Shown here one piece after another: positions 1-6,400 of a stretch of DNA of 6,775 bases. The DNA is taken from the NCBI GenBank assembly GCA_012842765.1, contig DUWJ01000474.1, positions 1 through 6,775 of the forward strand, in the 5' to 3' direction. The notes beneath the pieces were generated by a model that had not been told where the DNA came from, made no database searches, and worked only from the letters and a program-made list of their open reading frames with translations. Every line of letters starts with the position of its first letter. The stretch's first letter is position 1. The position numbers and the translations under genes are program-made. The stretch comes from Bacillota bacterium. GTDB taxonomy: Bacteria > Bacillota > DTU025.

Positions 1-1
1 A

Positions 2-463
2 GACGACAATGGCGTCGTAGTTGACCTCCCATTCGAGTTCCCGTTCTACGGGCAGAAGAAATCGCAAATTGCCATATGTTCCAACGGGTATCTTACCTTC
101 GGCGGCAAACTGAACGCATGGACCAACACCACTATCCCGAATACTGCCGATCCCAACGATCTGCTCGCGGTATTCTGGGATGACCTCACCCTGAGCTCTA
201 GCGGTACTTGCCACTACTACGGTGGTGAAGACATCTTCATAGTTCAGTATACTAATGTGCCCAGGCTGAGCAGCGGCGGACCTTACACATTCCAGGTACG
301 GCTTTCGCCCCAAGGCGTGATCATGTACCAGTACCTGACTATGGCCGGAACACGCCTGAACGAAGCCACAATCGGCATCGAGAACGCCACAGGCACAGTA
401 GGATTGGAAGTAGCATACAACAAGAACTACGTCCACGACGACATGGGTATCATGTTCCTCCCG
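2..463 (+). other. Domain A1: 'FPFYG / SNGYLTFG / FWDDL' beta domain, N-terminally cut
   Basis: Residues 1-154. Motifs in order are DLPFEFPFYG, ICSNGYLTFG, DPNDLLAVFWDDL (FWDDL at residues 58-62), FIVQYTNVPR, YTFQVRL, MYQYL and ATIGIENATGT, followed by a final 'VHDDMGIMF' strand. The same order recurs in A2 and A3, which defines this as a repeated domain. By comparison, A1 lacks its first part (the GGPDxxGYxWxDSxxPGGP segment), which must lie upstream of the window. Its CHYYGGEDIFIVQY stretch is also a few residues shorter than the matching hairpin in A2 and A3. I recall this motif set in large secreted bacterial proteins, and it loosely resembles nidogen-type beta domains. I cannot assign a Pfam family with certainty. 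Confidence 0.75.
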
Positions 464-3400
464 GGTTGGATCGTCTCAAGCAGTTCAGGGGGAACTGTCG
501 AGCCCGGAGAAGTGGACACGTTCGACCTGATGTTCTTCGCTGACCATTTGCCCAAGGGCACCTGGAAGGCTGTAGTAGAGATCGAAAGCAACGACCCGGC
601 GAACCCCAAAGTCGATGTGGATACCTACATGTTCGTCAGGTCGCGCATAAACCCGACTATAAGGTCGGCGTCGGCCAACCCGTGGGCCGGTAGCGCCCCG
701 CTTGAAGCCCACTTTTCAGTGGATGCATATGATCAGGACGGCGAGGTCGTCGACGCTATATGGGACTTCGGCGACGGCAGCCCGGTTGTGAGCGGGACGT
801 TCAACCCTATCCATACCTACATGGCAGAAGGCAACTATACCGCTACAGTGGTAGTTGTGGATGACGACGGGTTCGAGGCCACGGCAGAAATAGACATAGT
901 CGTAACCGATCTGCCCCAGGTGGCCGTAGATCCCGCTTCATTCAACCAAGTGATCCGCGCCCACAGACAGCGTACAGAAACGCTGACCGTGACCAACACG
1001 GGAGTGGCGACACTGGAGTTTGCGGCTACAGCCTATACCGCGGGGATTCCTGCTGAAGCCGGCGAACTCGACCCGTTCGGCGCCGGCGGTCCCGACGGAT
1101 TCGGCTACATGTGGCGCGATTCAGACGAACCCGGCGGACCCATATTCGAGTGGGTCGAAATCAGCGGGATAGGCACTAAGCTGCCAGTCTCCGGGGATGA
1201 CTCCGGAGTAGTCAACCTCCCATTCGACTTCCCGTTCTACGGAGACATCAAGACGGAGATCCGTATCTGTTCCGACGGTTATCTGACATTTGGCACAAAG
1301 GGGACTGCTTACACCAACGTAGCAATTCCCAATCCAGCTGAGCCAAACGACATGATGGCCGTCTACTGGGACGACCTCAACCCGCCCCAGGCGCCCGCTG
1401 ACGGCGGCGTTTTCCACTACTATGACGCAGTCAACAACCGTTTCATAGTCCAGTGGAACAAAGTGCCTCGGTACTACAACAACGGCCAATACACGTTCCA
1501 GGCGATACTCTATCCCAACGGAACAATAGTCTACCAGTACCTCAACATGCAATTCGCCAGCGCTACCTATGAAAAGGACGGCACGATCGGCATCGAAAAT
1601 GCCACAGGAACAGACGGCCTGCAAGTGCTCTACAACACACCAGGCTACATGCACAACAACCTGGCTATCAGAATCAAACCCATCAGCTGGATGTCGGTTG
1701 AGCCCACCGAAGGCGAACTGGCGCCCGGAGAAAGCATCGGTTTGGACATCACGTTCGACCTGGCACTTGTCGGATCTGGGACGTTGGACGGCGCAGTTGT
1801 GCTAGACACCAACGATATTCGAAATCCAAGAACGATAGTCCCCGTCCATATCCATGTGATCCCGAACAGCCCGCCTACAATCACGGCGTGTGCTGCCAAT
1901 CCCCAGCAGGGACCTCCGGGAACATCGTTCCAGTTCGTGGGGGCAGCATATGACCCCGACGGTTCGCTAATTGACAAGTATTGGTCGTTTGGCGACGGAT
2001 CGCCAGTTGTCCATGAGTTCGTTGCCAACCACATCTACGCCGCCGCAGGCGTGTATACAGCCATGTTCACAGCTGTGGACAATGATGGATATACCGCCAC
2101 TGCCACAGTGACGGTGACTGTCGCGCAATCCGCATCTGCAAGCTGGACCCCAAAACAGTTCAGCTTCACAGTTGGCGGAGGCCAAACGGCAACAGGAATA
2201 CTCACCCTCTCGAACGCAGGGCCAGGTGCTCTCCTCTTCGGGAGCAGCGAGTTCCCAAGCATGATCCAAACACCGGAAAGACTCATCGCGCCTGAGGATA
2301 TCAAGGATGCTGAGGCCAAGACGGCTTTCGGGCTGTATCTACCCAATCAGAACCCCGAGAGGTCAAAGTGGCTGCCTGAAGCTGTAGGTTCGGTGATAAA
2401 GAGCTGGCAGTGTCCGTCGCCCATAGGCGATCCGTGGGGCGTCGGAGTTCTCTTGGACTCCGACGAGGTAGTGATCGCAGACGGCGCAGTCGACCCAACA
2501 GATGACTATGTGGTTACATCGGATGGCGCATACACCGGCAGGTGGTGGTCAGCTGATTTCGGCGGCTCCTGGTCCGGCGACATGGCCTTCGATGGAACCT
2601 ACATCTGGCAGGTAAACGTCGGCGGTGACAATGCCATCTACAAGGTCGACCCTGCAAGTGGCCAGACCGTCGGATCCATACGCAATACAGCGTGGGCCAG
2701 TGTATCCCAGCGAGGCCTGGCATACAACGCCAACGACGATACCTTCTATATCGGCGGATGGAACGAAGACGTAATCTACAAGTTAAAGGGGGAAAGCTGG
2801 GACAGCCCCGGCGCTGTAATAGAACAATGGTCCATGCCTGTCAGCATAGCAGGGCTTGCTTACCACCCTGTTGCTGACGTTCTGATAGTCACATGCAACT
2901 CTTCGCCTGACATGATCTACTTCGTCAACGCAACAACGCACGCAACCATTGCCCAGTTCCAGCATCCAGCGGGCGGAGCCTACATGGGAGTCGGGTGCGA
3001 ACTTGCTCGCGACGGCAACCTGTGGGTCGCAAGCTGGGGCGAGAATAAGATGTATCTAGTGGAGACCGGCCTCGGACCGATCGGCTCCGGCGACTGGCTG
3101 AGTTGGCAGCCTGCAGAAGGCAGCGTACCTGCGGGCGGATCAGTGCAGATCACGATCACAGCCAACAGCGAAAAACTCAGCCCAGGACCGCATGAGGGCA
3201 ATGTGGTGCTCACAACCAACGACGTCGAAAACCCGCTAATCGTTGTGCCAGTGACACTACAGGTAGCCGAACCTCCTGCAATCACGAAAGCAACTGCTGA
3301 ACCCACATTCGGCGAGCCTCCTCTGGAGGTTACATTCCACGCAGCATTCGTCGCGCCCGAGGTGCCGATCGCAAGTTACGGTTGGAACTTCGGCGACGGG

Positions 3401-6400
3401 ACATCCTCCACAGAGCTGGACGTAGTCCATACTTACACGTTGCCCGGCAACTATACAGCCACATTCACAGTAATCGACCAGCTCGGCGCAACTGCGGAGG
3501 CAAGCATCGACATAGTCGTGAAACACTCGCCACATGCAACAGTGGATCCCGCATTGATCGAGATCACGCTGCCTCCCAATGGCGAAGCGACCGAGACCGT
3601 CACAGTCGGCAACGTGGATGGCAACGCTCCCCTCACTTTCAGCGTGAAGGTGAAGGGCGGCAGCGCCCCTCACGTGGCCATGCCTGAACGGATAGGCACA
3701 GTGATCGATCCCAACGCGGCCACGGCAGAAGGCCTCTACATGCCATTCGACCCAGCCGCAGTTGAGAGAATCGCTGCCAACATCCAACCCGGCGGCGTAG
3801 GCGACGTAGTCAAGTCATGGCCCGCGCCAGCTGCAGTTGAAATCGCCTGGGGCCTCGGCTTCGACGCCACAAACGTGTGGCTCGCCGATCCCCTGCCCAA
3901 AAACGACTACATCATCACACCGGAAGGCGTTTTCACAGGCACCATCTTCAACACGCCGTGGGCAGGATCATGGCCCGGCGACATGGCATATGACTCCAAT
4001 CGAAACCTGATGTGGCAGGTAAACGTGGGTGGCGACAACGGAATCTACGGCCTCAACCCCGCAACAGGAGAGGTTGTGACCAAGATAACCTCTGGCGGCG
4101 CATGGACCTCTGTTTCACAGCGCGGCCTCGGTTACGACGCCGACACTGACACCTTCTACATTGGCGGATGGAACGAGGATATCATTTACCACATCATGGG
4201 ACCGAGCTGGCCTACTCCCGGCGCAGTAATCGCGGCATACTCCTTCCCTGTGAGCATAGCAGGGCTGGAGTATCACCCCGACGGCGTGCTATGGGTATCC
4301 ACCAACTCCGCTCCTGACATGATCTACGGAGTAGACATAGAATCTCTCGCCGTAATCCATCAGTTCCAGCACCCGTACCGTGGGGACTACTCCGGCGCGG
4401 GCCTGGCGCTCAACGATGACGGCAACCTATGGGTCGCATCACAGACGGACAACTACGTCTACCTGATCGATACCGAGATGCCGTTGAGCGCCGGCATAGT
4501 TGTCCAGCCTACGAGCGGGACTGTGCCTACAGGGCAGACCGCAGACCTTGCTGTGACGATCAAAGCCGCCGAGCTCGGCAAGCCCGGTCAGGATGTGCGC
4601 AAGTATCTCGAGATCCTGACAAACGATCCGGTCAACCCAGCGCTCTTTGTGGACCTCATCGTCCACATTGAACCAGGACCCACCATAGTCGAAGTCACCG
4701 CTACTCCTGAGATCGGCCAACCACCGCTTACAGTCGCCTTCGCCGCCACTGTTGAAGCAGGCGCCAAGCCGATAACTGACATGTGGTGGGAGTTCGGCGA
4801 TGGAAGCGACCTAGTGCATGAAGCTACAACCGAGCACGTCTACACCGACCTCGGCGTATACAAAGCGATCTTCCACGTAGTTGATGAGAATGACGTCGAG
4901 GCAACCGCCGAGGTGACAGTGACAGTCAAGTGGCTGCCTGTGCTGGGCGTAGAACCTGAAGAGTTCGATGAGGTCATCCAAGTCGGAGAGGAAAAGCAGA
5001 CCATCTTAACAGTGAGCAACACCGGCATTGCGCCGATGAACTTTGAAATTGCAGTCGCTCCCAGCTTCGCCGAAAGCCCCGAATGGAAAGCGTACGCCGC
5101 TTCAGAGCCGATAAAGGGCGACTACGCTTCCGAGCCAAGGGGTTACGCGGGCGCCGGCGCTGGAGGACCTGATCATTACGGCTACGTCTGGATCGACAGC
5201 AAGAACCCCGGTGGGCCTGCTTTCGATTGGGTAGAAATCAGCGGACTCGGAACACGCGTGTATTTGGGCGATGACGACGGGGTAATGGTGCCCCTGCCCT
5301 TCACCTTCCCGTTCTACGGCCAGATGAAGACGCAAATCGGCATAAGCGCGAACGGTTATCTCAGCTTCGATCCCGATTCCATCAACTACTACTGGACAAA
5401 TGCGCCGATTCCCACGTCAGCAAAGCCCAATGATATGCTCGCCGTATTCTGGGATGACCTCTATCCAGGCGGTGGCGGAGAAATCTACTACTACAACGAC
5501 ACCGCGGGCGAGCGCTTTATCGTTGAGTACAAGAACGTGCCCAGATTGGGCGGGTCGGCAAGCTACACGTTCCAGGTAATCCTGAAGCCCAACGGAACAA
5601 TAATCTACCAGTATCTTAACATGGTTGGGCTTCTCAATTCAGCCACAGTTGGAATCGAAAACACCACCGGAACCGACGGCCTACAGGTACTCTACAACGC
5701 CGCTTACATCGAAAACGATCTTGCAATAGGTTTTGCGCCTGTCGGATCGATCCTGAAAGTCAACCCGACATCAGGATACCTTGTGCCAGGGGGATATCAG
5801 GACGTAGTTCTCACACTCGGATCTCCCGACGCTCCGTACGGCACATATTCGCTCAACCTGTATGTGTCGGCCAACGACCCATACCGCCCATTTGCGACCA
5901 TCCCCGTAAAACTCAAGCTAAACGCCGCACCTAGCGTCGTCATCACGGCGCCTGTCGGCGGAGCCGAACTGCACGGGACATGTGAGGTCGAATGGACGGC
6001 AACAGACCCTGATGATGATGGAGACAACCTCCTGATCGACCTTGCCTGGACCCGCGACGGCGTCGAGTGGCACGACCTCGGAACCGGACTTTCCAACACA
6101 GGCGCTTTCGAATGGAACACCATTGAAGTAGGCAAAGCTGGCGACAGCTTCCGGTTGCGAGCAAGAGTCACTGACCCCACAGGCGCGTACCACGAGTTCG
6201 TCACGGGTGAGTTTACCATCATCAACAATGCCCCAACCGCCGACTTCGGCTTCACTCCGTCGTCTGCTACAAGGCGCGACGTTGTGAAGTTTACCGACAA
6301 ATCGACAGACGACGGTCGGATAGTGGCATGGCACTGGGAGTTCGGAGACGGCACGGACAGCTCTGAACAGAACCCGGAGCATCGGTACGCCGAGAAGGGC

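Noticed and set aside
1121..1654. Minus-strand open frame of 177 codons opposite A2
   Set aside because: It is a shadow of domain A2, with no family motif and a Cys/Val-rich composition unlike a real protein. Similar shadows occur opposite other domains.
3382..3687. Alternative + strand frame of 101 codons inside PKD 3/L3 (also 1569-1805, 2692-2877 and 4429-4671)
   Set aside because: Arg-, Cys- or His-rich translations out of frame with the long gene, with no ribosome binding site or domain; these are frame shadows.
3257..3787. Minus-strand open frame of 176 codons opposite PKD 3 and L3
   Set aside because: Very Cys- and His-rich with no motif. The opposite + strand frame encodes a textbook PKD domain.
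2387..4477. Enzymatic role for the propeller domains (for example lactonase or quinoprotein type)
   Set aside because: I could not identify the conserved metal- or cofactor-binding residues of such enzymes. The repeats only support a generic propeller.
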